A stretch of 51,891 nt of DNA from DATAEG01 sp051001975 (lineage in GTDB: Bacteria > Actinomycetota > Actinomycetes > Mycobacteriales > Jatrophihabitantaceae), in NCBI GenBank assembly GCA_051001975.1, contig JBPCMU010000128.1, forward strand, positions 1 to 51,891, given 5' to 3'. This document shows positions 8,201 through 15,997 of this stretch, in pieces; the first letter of the stretch is position 1; every line of letters starts with the position of its first letter. Position numbers and translations under genes: made by a program. The notes beneath the pieces were generated by a model. That model ran no database searches, had not been told where the DNA came from, and saw nothing but the letters and a program-made list of their open reading frames with translations.

Positions 8201-8511
8201 GCCATCCGCGGAACGTGGTAGCCCTTCATCGTCTTGAAGCGGGGGAACACGTCCTTGAACACCCGGGCCTCGACGTGGTGCGTGCCGGGCATGCCGTTCG
8301 CGGTCGGCGGGCCCTCGTAGAAGGTCCACTGGGGTTTGCCCTCGGACTGCTCCAGGCTGCGTTGGAACACCTTGTGCTCGCGCCAGTACGCGATGACCTC
8401 GGCGTCCATCGCGGGCAGGTCCACGTGGGCGGGCAGTGTGGCGTAGCGCGGCGTGTCGGTGTCCAGGGTGTCGGTGTCCGGCGTGTCGGTATCCGGCATC
8501 GGGTCGGTCAC
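5290..8511 (-). CDS. ileS: Isoleucyl-tRNA synthetase
   Basis: This is a class I aminoacyl-tRNA synthetase of 1073 residues that charges tRNA-Ile. The HIGH-type motif is GTHH at 76-79. WDCHGLPVE and the Cys-rich YCPRCGTGLS lie in the first half, an editing domain is inserted between the halves of the catalytic core, and KKMSKHLGN (KMSKS motif) starts at residue 618. The anticodon-binding and C-terminal domains follow. The GTG at 8511 lies five bases after GAGGAG; an ATG four codons later (8499) is an alternative. The first 21 residues are an Asp/Thr repeat coded by a 15-bp tandem repeat. Its regulation is by the T-box leader upstream. Confidence 0.98.
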   Translation of the reverse strand: MTDPMPDTDTPDTDTLDTDTPRYATLPAHVDLPAMDAEVIAYWREHKVFQRSLEQSEGKPQWTFYEGPPTANGMPGTHHVEARVFKDVFPRFKTMKGYHVPRMAGWDCHGLPVELAVEKELGFTGKPDIEAFGIAEFNEKCRESVRRHVDAFETMSERMGYWADYDNAYETMRPEYVESVWWALQRIFDQGLLVEDFRVAPYCPRCGTGLSDHELAQGYQTDVDPSVYVRLPLTSGPYAGQAALLIWTTTPWTLPSNALVAVRADVTYVTVTDGAETLVVGRDLVETVLGGADDGWTVVDTFTGADMVGWTYQRPFDVVDWPGAGHFVVTEDYVTTDEGTGLVHEATVFGADDMESVRRHGVELVNPIDGRGHFTEGIPLVGGLFFKDADEPIITDLQTRGVLFRHLPYEHSYPHCWRCDTPLMYYALPSWYIRTTERKVELLRENEATAWYPSTIKHGRYGDWLNNNIDWALSRDRYWGTPLPIWRNDADPTQLVCVGSLAELGELAGTDLAALDPHRPYVDDITFTRPGEEGTYRRVPQVIDAWFDSGSMPFAQFGAPWRNAEVAKASYPADYICEAIDQTRGWFYTLMAIGTLVFDESSYRTVLCLGHILAEDGKKMSKHLGNIIEPVSLMDRHGADAVRWFMLATGSPWSARRIGDKVLTEIASKVLRTYWSVASFQTLYAKANDWSPERPLRSEHDTATVGDGERTMLDEWALAQSRRLVATVDAALENFDTAAAGRALAGYIDELSNWYVRRSRRRFWAGDPAALGTLHECLQTLTVLLAPFVPFVTERVWDAMFEPVTGVDSVHLAAWPEVGVRAGDDALAAQMATVRRVVELGRSARAGSKVRTRQPLAAALISAPGWDQVPEALQAEVAAELNVLSLASLSAGDDLVDVGVKPNFRTLGQRFGARTKRVAAAISAQPPATLVAALRAGSASITVDGEILELSTDDVIVTETPRTGWMVASEGAETVALDLELTAGLRRAGLLREVIRVVQEGRKNAGLDVTDRIDLRWQVGGSPEPAEAITEHADELCAEVLATSLQHGAPPDPDAWFRGADDGLGLVFWLRRV

Positions 8512-8772
8512 AACATCTCCTCGGCTCAGCTCGGCCGAGGGACGACAGGCCGGTCAGATCCGGCGCACCGCGGTACCACCCTCGTTGGCGCCGGTCTGCA
8601 ATGGCGCCCACTTCGTTGTGCTTCGTCCGGTTCTAGTGCGGTGGCCGGTCGGACCCGTCCACCGGTTCTTCCGGTGCTCGGAGGTGATAGACGCGCCGGC
8701 CGGTGGCCCCGGGCTCGCACCGTCCCCGGGTCGCTCTGGCTCGTACCTGCGCGCTGTCCTCGTCGTGGCAAA
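8512..8772 (-). promoter_or_regulatory. Translational T-box riboswitch of ileS
   Basis: Read on the minus strand, the leader contains AGGGTGGTACCGCG (8582 down to 8569), the canonical T-box that pairs with the acceptor end of uncharged tRNA. GAGG (8761-8758) pairs with CCTC (8684-8681), forming the base of Stem I. The codon ATC (8688-8686) lies just before that CCTC in the specifier position, matching isoleucine. The hairpin 8534-8540/8519-8525 (CCTCGGC...GCCGAGG) buries the GAGGAG Shine-Dalgarno sequence at 8522-8517. There is no terminator with a T run. This fits the translation-controlling ileS T-boxes known in actinobacteria. Confidence 0.93.
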
Positions 8773-8777
8773 GGATG

Positions 8778-8783
8778 AGTCTA
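8778..8783 (-). promoter_or_regulatory. Candidate -10 element for the ileS leader
   Basis: TAGACT on the minus strand matches TANNNT and sits just upstream of the first leader helix. It predicts a start near 8770. No clear -35 box is seen. Confidence 0.5.
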
Positions 8784-8968
8784 CGCAGAGCCGCGAGCCG
8801 ATCCGGCGCCGTACTTCGGGCCATGCGGCGTGGTGTATGGCGGTTCGGGCGGTCTGCTCGTATCCTGGCCGCCTTTGCTGCTGCCTGCTGCGACGCACGC
8901 GAACCGGGGCTGTGGTCCCGGGGGTCGGTCGTGCGGCGAGTCGGGCACCGGCGAGTGGAGGAGCCACG

Positions 8969-9901
8969 ATGACTGCACGCGCCCGCAGCGCCACCCAGGC
9001 GAAGAAGGCCCCGGCGAAGCGGTCACCCGTGGCGAAGAAAGCCCCGGCGAAGGCTGCCAAGAAGGTCTCGGCGGGTGCGGCCAGGCCAGCCACGAAGACC
9101 GCCGCCCGCAGGAGCGCAGCTGCCAAGAAGGCCCCCGCCAAGCAGATCGCCGCGAAGAAGGCATCCGCGCGCAAGGCGGCGCCGGCCAAGAAGACTCCCG
9201 CACGGCAAGCGACCCCGGCCAAGAAAGCGACCCCGGTCAAGAAGGCGGTCGCCAAGAAGGCGGTCGCAAAGAAGGCGACCCCGGCCAAGAAGGCGACCCC
9301 GGCCAAGAAGGCGGTCGGAAAGAAGGCGGCGCCCGTCACCAAGGCCCCCGCGATGAAGGCCACTGCGAAGAAGACCGCGGTGCAGCCGCCCGTGATCACG
9401 GCGGCGGCGAAGAAGGCCACACCGGCGAAGAAGGCCGCACCGGACGAGAAGACGGTCTCGGTGCCGGCGAGCGCAACGGCCGCGGCTACCAAGGCGACCG
9501 GTAACGGAGTCGCGAAGGCGGTCGTGCCGCGCGGCGCGGACTGGACCGCTCGCGACTTGGCGAAGATCCGCAAGGAACTGGTCTCGGAGATCGCCCTGAT
9601 GCAGGCCGAGTACGACCTGTCGCTGGCCGAGCTCACCGAGTTGCAGAGCTCCAGCGCCGACGGAGCAGGCGACGACCAGGCCGATGCCGGGAGCAAGACC
9701 TTCGAGCGCGAGCAGGAACTGTCCATCGCGGCCAACAGATTCGACCTGCTGTCCCAGATGCAGCGCGCCGTCGAACGGATCGACGCGCGGACCTACGGCT
9801 ACTGCGAGCGGTGCGGCAAGCCGATCCCGCGGGTCCGGCTGCAGGCGTTCCCGATGGCAACCCTGGATGTCGGCTGCAAGCAGCGCGAGGAGCGTCGTTG
9901 A
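8969..9901 (+). CDS. TraR/DksA-type zinc-finger protein with long Lys/Ala-rich N-terminal tail
   Basis: The ATG at 8969 follows GTGGAGGAG and gives 310 residues. About the first 190 residues are PAKKA/AVAKKA-type repeats, like histone-H1 or HupB tails, and should be disordered and bind nucleic acid. The C-terminal part has a coiled-coil (about 191-265) and a DksA-like finger: YCERCGKPIPRVRLQAF then TLDVGCKQREERR. DksA/TraR proteins act on RNA polymerase or bind zinc. Here the third finger ligand, normally Cys, is Asp300, while C279, C282 and C303 remain. The protein could bind metal with a CCDC set or not at all. The gene is divergent from ileS and followed by lspA. Confidence 0.85.
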   Translation: MTARARSATQAKKAPAKRSPVAKKAPAKAAKKVSAGAARPATKTAARRSAAAKKAPAKQIAAKKASARKAAPAKKTPARQATPAKKATPVKKAVAKKAVAKKATPAKKATPAKKAVGKKAAPVTKAPAMKATAKKTAVQPPVITAAAKKATPAKKAAPDEKTVSVPASATAAATKATGNGVAKAVVPRGADWTARDLAKIRKELVSEIALMQAEYDLSLAELTELQSSSADGAGDDQADAGSKTFEREQELSIAANRFDLLSQMQRAVERIDARTYGYCERCGKPIPRVRLQAFPMATLDVGCKQREERR

Positions 9902-9949
9902 GTCGGTGCTGATCACCGGATGTCCCTAGGTGCCTGCCGGTGCAGGACA

Positions 9950-10546
9950 ATGACCTTCGTGCCCTCCTCCGACCCGTCTGCCGAAATGCCGGCCGAGCCC
10001 GCAGAGCAGCGCTCCGGTCGACCTCTGCTGCCGGTGTTCTTCGGCGTCGCGCTGGTGGTGCTGGCCGCGGACGCGGCGTCGAAGGTGGCCGTCGTCAGCA
10101 ACGTCGAGAACAAGGCCGCGGTGCGCTGGCTGGGTGGTGCGATCTATCTGGACGTCGCCCGCAACAGCGGCGCGGCGTTCTCGCTGGGCACCGGGATGAC
10201 CGTCGTCCTGACCATCGTGGCGTTGGCCGTCGTCGGGGTCATCGTGCGGGTGGCCAGTCGGCTGCGCTCGCTCGGCTGGGCGATCGCGCTCGGGCTCATC
10301 CTCGGCGGGGCTCTGGGCAATCTGACCGACCGGCTGCTGCGCGCACCGGGTGTCGGCCGCGGCCACGTCGTCGACTGGATCAGCGTATTCGGCCCGGGCG
10401 GCGAGCATTACCCGATCTTCAACCTCGCCGACTCGGGCATCGTGTGCGGCGGCATCCTGGCCGTCCTGCTGGTGCTGCTGGGGATCGACATCGAAGGTCG
10501 GCGGTCGGCGAAGAACGAGCCGAGCAAGTCGCAATCCGATGGCTGA
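9950..10546 (+). CDS. lspA: Lipoprotein signal peptidase (signal peptidase II)
   Basis: LspA is the membrane aspartyl protease that removes signal peptides from diacylated prolipoproteins, the step after Lgt (also in this window at 45095). From ATG 9950 it has 198 residues with four transmembrane segments (about 27-46, 82-100, 108-124 and 160-182). The conserved ARNSGAAFS motif is at 70-78, and the two catalytic aspartates are D127 in GNLTDRLLR and D161 in FNLADSGI. An in-frame start at 9920 exists but lacks support; 9950 has AGGA just upstream. The stop overlaps the next gene by eight bases (ATGGCTGA), so the two are translationally coupled. Confidence 0.95.
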   Translation: MTFVPSSDPSAEMPAEPAEQRSGRPLLPVFFGVALVVLAADAASKVAVVSNVENKAAVRWLGGAIYLDVARNSGAAFSLGTGMTVVLTIVALAVVGVIVRVASRLRSLGWAIALGLILGGALGNLTDRLLRAPGVGRGHVVDWISVFGPGGEHYPIFNLADSGIVCGGILAVLLVLLGIDIEGRRSAKNEPSKSQSDG

Positions 10547-11468
10547 CAGTCGGCTGCTGCCGGTGCCCGACGGACTGGATGCGATGCGGTTGGACGCCGC
10601 GTTGGCCCGACTGTTCGGGCTGTCCCGGTCGGCGGCCGCGGCGGTCGTCGAGGCCGGCGACGCGCTGGTCGACGGCGAGGTGGCGAGCAAGTCGACGCGG
10701 CTGCGCGCCGGGCAGGTGCTCGAGGTGCGATTGCCCGACCCGGACCGCCCGCCGCCACCACCACCGGAACCCGTCACCGGGCTGCGCGTGCTGCACCAGG
10801 ACGAAGACATCGTCGTCGTCGACAAGCCGGTCGGCGTCGCTGCCCACCCGAGCCCTGGCTGGGAGGGTCCGACGATGACCGGGGGCCTGGCCGCGATGGG
10901 CCTGCGGATCTCGACCTCGGGTGCGGCCGAACGACAGGGCGTCGTGCACCGTCTCGACGCCGGCACGAGTGGCGTCCTCGTCGTGGCCGCCAGCGAGCGG
11001 GCGTACACGCTCCTGAAGCGCGCGTTCAAGGAACGCACCGTCGACAAGCGGTACTCGGCTCTGGTGCAGGGCCATCCCGATCCGTCCCGGGGGACCGTCG
11101 ACGCTCCGATCGGGCGCCATCCCGGCGCTGCGTACAAGTTCGCGGTGATGGCCGGCGGCCGGGACAGCGTGACCCACTACGAGACGGTCGAGGCGTTCCG
11201 GTCCGTGTCCTTGCTGGACATCAGGTTGGAGACCGGTCGCACCCATCAGATCAGGGTGCACATGGCCGCCATCAAGCATCCTTGCGCCGGCGACCTCACC
11301 TACGGCGCGGACCCGGTGCTGGCCCGGCGACTCGGGCTGACCCGGCAATGGCTACATGCCCGAGAATTGAGTTTCGACCACCCGGGCAGCGGCGAGCGAG
11401 TCACGTTCCGCTCGCCGCTACCGGCGGATCTGCAGCACGCACTGGACGTGCTGCGACAGGATCAGTGA
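10539..11468 (+). CDS. RluA/RluD-family 23S rRNA pseudouridine synthase
   Basis: This 309-residue protein has an N-terminal S4 RNA-binding domain (about 15-65), a Pro-rich joint (PPPPPP near 71-76) and an RluA catalytic domain. The catalytic Asp is D140 in HRLDAGTSG. Other family motifs are VVDKPVGVAAHP and GRTHQIRVHMAAIKHP. It most likely converts uridines of 23S rRNA to pseudouridine, as RluD does in helix 69; the exact target cannot be read from the sequence. The ATG at 10539 overlaps lspA by eight bases, the common lspA-rluD arrangement. Confidence 0.94.
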   Translation: MADSRLLPVPDGLDAMRLDAALARLFGLSRSAAAAVVEAGDALVDGEVASKSTRLRAGQVLEVRLPDPDRPPPPPPEPVTGLRVLHQDEDIVVVDKPVGVAAHPSPGWEGPTMTGGLAAMGLRISTSGAAERQGVVHRLDAGTSGVLVVAASERAYTLLKRAFKERTVDKRYSALVQGHPDPSRGTVDAPIGRHPGAAYKFAVMAGGRDSVTHYETVEAFRSVSLLDIRLETGRTHQIRVHMAAIKHPCAGDLTYGADPVLARRLGLTRQWLHARELSFDHPGSGERVTFRSPLPADLQHALDVLRQDQ

Positions 11469-11651
11469 TCCGAACGCGCTAGTACAGCGCCATCAGCCCC
11501 CGTGCCCCCCGATGGTGCGCTCTCTCGCGTGGTTGGTCCGACCGGTCTGATGCCGGCTGCGGCCCCTCCGTGAAAGATCAACGAAGCCGCTACCGTTCGG
11601 TTACTCAATTTGTGATCGCCTGATCGGTTGACTCGCGGACGCCTCGCCGCC

Positions 11652-12020
11652 TCATGATCGCTTTGTCGGTTCCTCGCGGGCCCTCGCAAGCTCGGGCCCA
11701 CTCTGAACCGAACCCCTCGCTGCGCTCGGCGGCAAGCTCGCTGGCGCTCCCGCGGGCGATCTGCTCTTCGCGCAAGCGCTCATCGCGTTCGCGGGTTGGG
11801 GTGGCCACGATGGTCCGGGCTGGCTGCTTCGGCTGCTGTCCCGGCGTGCTTGAGTTTCAGGCGGCACCGACGACAGGGTGGGCAGGTTCTTGAGTTTGCG
11901 ATGTCGGGGCGTGTCGCGGGTTGCCCACCTTGCCGAGCGGGAGGTTTCTGTCACGACACGCCGAGGATTTCGACTGAAAGCTCCCGGTCGGCGGCGACAA
12001 CCTCCCGCTCGGCTCTGCCG
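11652..12020 (+). repeat. Structured dispersed repeat, copy 2 (before dnaE)
   Basis: The head (11652-11735) matches 1898-1982 and the tail (11861-12020) matches 1980-2135. About 125 bases between them are specific to this copy. The first hairpin is kept although its sequence differs: GGGCCC 11678-11683 pairs with GGGCCC 11694-11699, where copy 1 has GGACCCC and GGGGTCC. The third pair is A-T in copy 1 (1926/1947) and G-C here (11680/11697). In the tail, CCGAGCGGGAGGT pairs perfectly with ACCTCCCGCTCGG further on, and a competing pairing with GAAAGCTCCCGGTCGG is also possible. Confidence 0.8.
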
Positions 12021-12316
12021 GCAGTGGTGGCGTGGCAGGCCCTCCGACGCGAGCGTAGGTGCCGTCGTGATGGGGGTCTAGCACCGTTTCGCCGGTACTG
12101 AGCTGACCGGCATTCGACGGCCCGATGAAGTGGAGTGGACGCCGGCCGTGGGCGGTGTTGTCGGCCGTGCACAGGACACTGTCCGCAGCGACACGCGGAC
12201 CACGCCGGGCGCTGTCGGCGTGTCGGGTTCTCCTGGAGCAAGATAGGGACTCGCGTGAACGAGAGGACCGTGAGTAAGGCAGTGGAGCACTTCGGAGGGG
12301 CGGCCATGGAACGCAC

Positions 12317-12453
12317 GGCGCCATGGATCCGCGCCGACCGGCGGTCCAGATGGGTGCATCCGTGCTGAGCTTGCGAAGCCGGCGCCATCGATGCAGTCCC
12401 GCCGACCGTAGGTCCAGGCGGGTGCGTTCGGCTGAGCGTGCGAAGCCGGCGCC
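12317..12453 (+). repeat. Imperfect 64-67 bp tandem repeat leading into the dnaE start
   Basis: GGCGCCAT occurs at 12317, 12381 and 12448. Each of the first two is followed by a related segment (CGCCGACCG, GGTCCAG, GGGTGC, GCTGAGC, GCGAAGCC). The third GGCGCCAT contains the dnaE ATG at 12454. The region therefore contributes the 5' end of dnaE. There is no Shine-Dalgarno sequence in it. Confidence 0.75.
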
Positions 12454-15400
12454 ATGGACACAGCCGTGATGAGCTCAGATCAGTTCGTGCATCTGCACGT
12501 GCACACCGAGTACTCGATGCTCGATGGCGCGGCTCGGCTCGGCCCGTTGATGGCAGAGGCAGCCCGGATGGAGATGCCGGCCATCGCGATGACCGACCAC
12601 GGCAACGTGTTCGGTGCCTACGACTTCTACAAGCAGGCCAAGGCCGTCGGAGTGAAGCCGATCATCGGCCTGGAGGCCTACCTCACCCCGAACACGTCCC
12701 GGTATGACCGCACCCGAGTGCGGTGGGCCGAGGGCGGCCAGAACGATGTCTCCGGCGGTGGGGCGTACACCCACATGACGCTGCTGGCTGAGACCACCCA
12801 AGGCATGCACAACCTGTTCCGGCTGGCCTCGCGCTCCTCGCTGGAGGGCTTCTACTACAAGCCGCGTGCGGACCGGGAACTGCTGGCTGAGTACGCGACC
12901 GGGCTGATCGGCACCACCGGCTGCCCCGGCGGCGAGGTGCAGACGTGGCTGCGCATCGGGAATTATGACGCCGCCCGGCACAGTGCTGCCGAATTCAAGG
13001 ACATCTTCGGCGCCGGCAATTTTTTCGTCGAGCTGATGGACCACGGCCTGGACGTGGAGAAGGCCGTGTACGACGGACTGCTGCGCCTGGCCGCCGATCT
13101 GAACCTGCCGGTGGTGGCCACCAACGACCTGCACTACACCCATGCCGAGGATGCCGACGCACACGAGGTGCTCACCTGCCTGCAGTCGGGCAAGACCATG
13201 GCTGACCCGACCCGGTTCAAGCTCGATGGACACGACTACTACGTGAAGAGCCCGCAGGAAATGCGCTCGCTGTGGGAGGACAAGCACGACCTGAAAGAGG
13301 CGTGCGACAACACCCTGCTGATCGCCGAGCGCTGTTTCATGGAGTTCGACGAGAGCGCCAACCTGTCGCCGCGCTTCGACGTGCCGGCCGGGGAAGATGC
13401 GTCCAGTTGGTTCGTCAAGGAGGTGGAGCGCGGCCTGGTCAATCGCTATCCGAGCGGCATCTCGACAGAGGCCCGCGCCCGCGCCGACTACGAAGTCGCG
13501 ATGATCCTGCAGATGGGGTTCCCCAGCTACTTCTTGGTCGTCGCCGACCTCATCGGCTGGGCCAGGTCGCAGGGCATCCGGGTCGGACCTGGGCGCGGGT
13601 CGGCCACTGGGTCGCTGGTCTCCTACGCGATGGGCATAACGGGGCTGGACCCCATCCGGGAGGGGTTGATCTTCGAACGGTTCCTCAATCCCGAGCGGGT
13701 TTCGATGCCGGACATCGACATCGACTTCGACGAGCGCCGTCGCGGGGACGTCATCCGCTACGTCACGGCGAAGTACGGCGAGGACCGGGTGGCCCAGGTC
13801 GTTACCTACGGAACCATCAAGTCCAAGCAGGCGCTCAAGGACGCGTCCCGAGTGCTCGGCTACCCGTTCTCGATGGGGGACAAGGTCACCAAGGCGCTGC
13901 CGCCCCCACTGATGGCCAAGGACGTGCCGCTGGCCAAGATCTTCGACAAGACGCACGAACGCTACGGCGAGGGTGGGGAGTTCCGGGCGCTGGTCGATGC
14001 CGAGCCGGACGTCAAGAAGGTCTTCGAGACCGCCCAAGGTCTGGAAGGTCTGAAGCGGCAGTGGGGCGTGCACGCCTGCGCGGTCATCATGTCCAGCGAG
14101 CCGTTGCTGGATCACATTCCGATCATGCGTCGCGAGCAGGACGGCGCCACGATCACACAGTTCGACTACCCGACTTGCGAATCGCTCGGCCTCCTGAAAA
14201 TGGACTTCCTGGGGCTGCGCAACCTCACCATCATCGATGACGCATTGGCCAACATTGAGGCCAATCGCGGCGAGACGGTCGTCATCGAGGACCTGGACTT
14301 CACCGACCGGACCACCTACGAACTGCTCGGCCGCGGCGACACGCTAGGGGTGTTCCAGCTGGACGGCGGTGGGCTTCGCGCGCTGTTGCGGTCGATGCGA
14401 CCGGACACATTCGACGACATCACCGCGGCCATCGCCCTGTACCGACCGGGCCCGATGGGCACCAACGCGCACAACGACTACGCCGATCGCAAGACCGGCC
14501 GCAAGCAGGTCGTGCCCATCCATCCCGAACTGGCCGAGCCCCTGCAGGAGACGCTCGGCGAGACCTACGGTCTGGTCGTCTACCAGGAGCAGGTGATGGC
14601 GACTGCGCGCGCCGTCGCGGGCTTCTCGCTGGCTCGCGCGGATCTGCTGCGCCGGGCGATGGGCAAGAAGAAGAAGGCCGAGCTGGACGCGCAGTACGAG
14701 GGCTTCTCCGCCGGGATGGCCGAGCGTGGCTACTCTGCGGCAGCCATCAAGGCACTGTGGGACACGTTGCTGCCGTTCTGCGACTACGGATTCAACAAGA
14801 GCCACGCCGGCGGGTACGCGGTCGTCTCGTACTGGACGGCCTATCTCAAGGCGAACTATCCGGCTGAGTACATGGCTGCGCTGCTCACCTCGGTCCGGGA
14901 CGACAAGGACAAGATGGCCATCTACCTGGCCGAGTGCCGGCGGATGGGCATCCAGGTGCTACCACCGGACGTCAACGTCTCCGACGCCACGTTCACCCCG
15001 ACCGGCGCAGATATCCGCTTCGGACTGTCCGCGGTACGCAATGTCGGTGGCAATGTCGTCGCCTCCATCGTGACCACCCGCAAGTCCAAGGGTGAGTTCA
15101 CCGATTTCGCTGATTTCCTGCGCAAGGTCGATGCGGTGGTGTGCAACAAGCGGACCATCGAATCGCTGATCAAGGCCGGCGCGTTCGATTCGTTGCAGCA
15201 CGCCCGGCGCGGGCTGATGAACGTCTACGAGCAGTCGATCGACGCCATTGTCGACACCAAGCGCGCCGAGGCGATCGGCCAGTTCGACCTTTTCGGCTCA
15301 CTCGGCGAGGAAGACGCCGCGAGTGTGGACGTCTTCTCTGTCCCGGTTCCCGACGGTGAGTGGAAGAAGGCCGACCTGCTGGCCTTCGAGCGGGAAATGC

Positions 15401-15993
15401 TCGGCCTGTACGTCTCGGACCATCCGCTGTTCGGCCTGGAGCACGTGCTGGCCAATGCCGCGGACGTCTCCATCGCCGACCTGTCCGCCGACGGGCAGGA
15501 CGGCGGCTGGGTGACCATCGCCGGCATCGTCTCCTCGGTAGCGCGCAAGATCACCAAGGCGGGCGCACCCTGGGCACAGGCTCAGGTCGAGGACCTGTCC
15601 GGTGCCGTCGAGGTGCTGTTCTTCCCGAAGACCTACGCCGAGCACGGCATGTCGATCGCAGAGGACGCGATCATCGCGGTGCGCGGCCGGGTCGATTCGC
15701 GCGAGGACGCGGTCAAGATCATTGCGCAGGAGCTGATGCTCCCGGACGTCTCGGTCGCGCCAAGTGGCCCGGTGCTGGTGTCCCTGTCGCCACAGCGCTG
15801 CACGCCACCGATGGTGGATCGGCTGCGCGAGGTGCTGGCCGCCCATCCCGGCACGACCGAGGTACATCTCGAGCTGGCGGCCGGCGATCGTCGGCACCGG
15901 CTGAAATTGCCCGATGGCCTGCGCGTCTCCCGCAGCCCCGCGCTGATGGGCGACCTCAAAGCACTCCTCGGCCCAGCCGCCATCTCCGCCTGA
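12454..15993 (+). CDS. dnaE: DNA polymerase III alpha subunit (replicative)
   Basis: This 1179-residue protein is the main replicative polymerase (DnaE1 type). The N-terminal PHP domain has HLHVHTEYSMLDG and TDHGNVFGAYDF; in actinobacteria this domain supplies proofreading. The family C palm has GRGSATGS and the catalytic aspartates D420 and D422 in PDIDIDFDERR. The helix-hairpin-helix and OB-fold regions lie in the last third (near residues 1010-1090). The first ATG is at 12454; ATG 12469 (MSSDQFVHLHVHTEYS) matches the usual actinobacterial N terminus better, and neither has a clear ribosome site. The gene is monocistronic and ends at a hairpin element. Confidence 0.97.
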   Translation: MDTAVMSSDQFVHLHVHTEYSMLDGAARLGPLMAEAARMEMPAIAMTDHGNVFGAYDFYKQAKAVGVKPIIGLEAYLTPNTSRYDRTRVRWAEGGQNDVSGGGAYTHMTLLAETTQGMHNLFRLASRSSLEGFYYKPRADRELLAEYATGLIGTTGCPGGEVQTWLRIGNYDAARHSAAEFKDIFGAGNFFVELMDHGLDVEKAVYDGLLRLAADLNLPVVATNDLHYTHAEDADAHEVLTCLQSGKTMADPTRFKLDGHDYYVKSPQEMRSLWEDKHDLKEACDNTLLIAERCFMEFDESANLSPRFDVPAGEDASSWFVKEVERGLVNRYPSGISTEARARADYEVAMILQMGFPSYFLVVADLIGWARSQGIRVGPGRGSATGSLVSYAMGITGLDPIREGLIFERFLNPERVSMPDIDIDFDERRRGDVIRYVTAKYGEDRVAQVVTYGTIKSKQALKDASRVLGYPFSMGDKVTKALPPPLMAKDVPLAKIFDKTHERYGEGGEFRALVDAEPDVKKVFETAQGLEGLKRQWGVHACAVIMSSEPLLDHIPIMRREQDGATITQFDYPTCESLGLLKMDFLGLRNLTIIDDALANIEANRGETVVIEDLDFTDRTTYELLGRGDTLGVFQLDGGGLRALLRSMRPDTFDDITAAIALYRPGPMGTNAHNDYADRKTGRKQVVPIHPELAEPLQETLGETYGLVVYQEQVMATARAVAGFSLARADLLRRAMGKKKKAELDAQYEGFSAGMAERGYSAAAIKALWDTLLPFCDYGFNKSHAGGYAVVSYWTAYLKANYPAEYMAALLTSVRDDKDKMAIYLAECRRMGIQVLPPDVNVSDATFTPTGADIRFGLSAVRNVGGNVVASIVTTRKSKGEFTDFADFLRKVDAVVCNKRTIESLIKAGAFDSLQHARRGLMNVYEQSIDAIVDTKRAEAIGQFDLFGSLGEEDAASVDVFSVPVPDGEWKKADLLAFEREMLGLYVSDHPLFGLEHVLANAADVSIADLSADGQDGGWVTIAGIVSSVARKITKAGAPWAQAQVEDLSGAVEVLFFPKTYAEHGMSIAEDAIIAVRGRVDSREDAVKIIAQELMLPDVSVAPSGPVLVSLSPQRCTPPMVDRLREVLAAHPGTTEVHLELAAGDRRHRLKLPDGLRVSRSPALMGDLKALLGPAAISA

Positions 15994-15997
15994 CCAG

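Larger units (their letters stand above)
11469..12453. other. 985-bp intergenic region before dnaE
   Basis: No convincing gene is seen. 11469-11651 holds low-complexity sequence and a partial head-like segment (GTGATCGCCTGATCGGTTGACTCGCGG near 11611) resembling the start of the dispersed repeat. 11652-12020 is the second repeat copy. 12021-12316 has short open frames on both strands without family matches or good ribosome sites. 12317-12453 is a tandem repeat. The dnaE promoter must lie here, but I cannot place it securely. Confidence 0.7.

Noticed and set aside
7138..8778. Long plus-strand open frame opposite ileS (546 codons)
   Set aside because: It is the antisense shadow of ileS in a GC-rich genome and shows no domain motifs.
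12135..12368. Small plus-strand gene in the gap before dnaE
   Set aside because: Short, no family match, and part of it lies in the tandem repeat.
12475..14115. Minus-strand open frame of 546 codons inside dnaE
   Set aside because: It is a shadow of dnaE; the sense frame has clear polymerase motifs.
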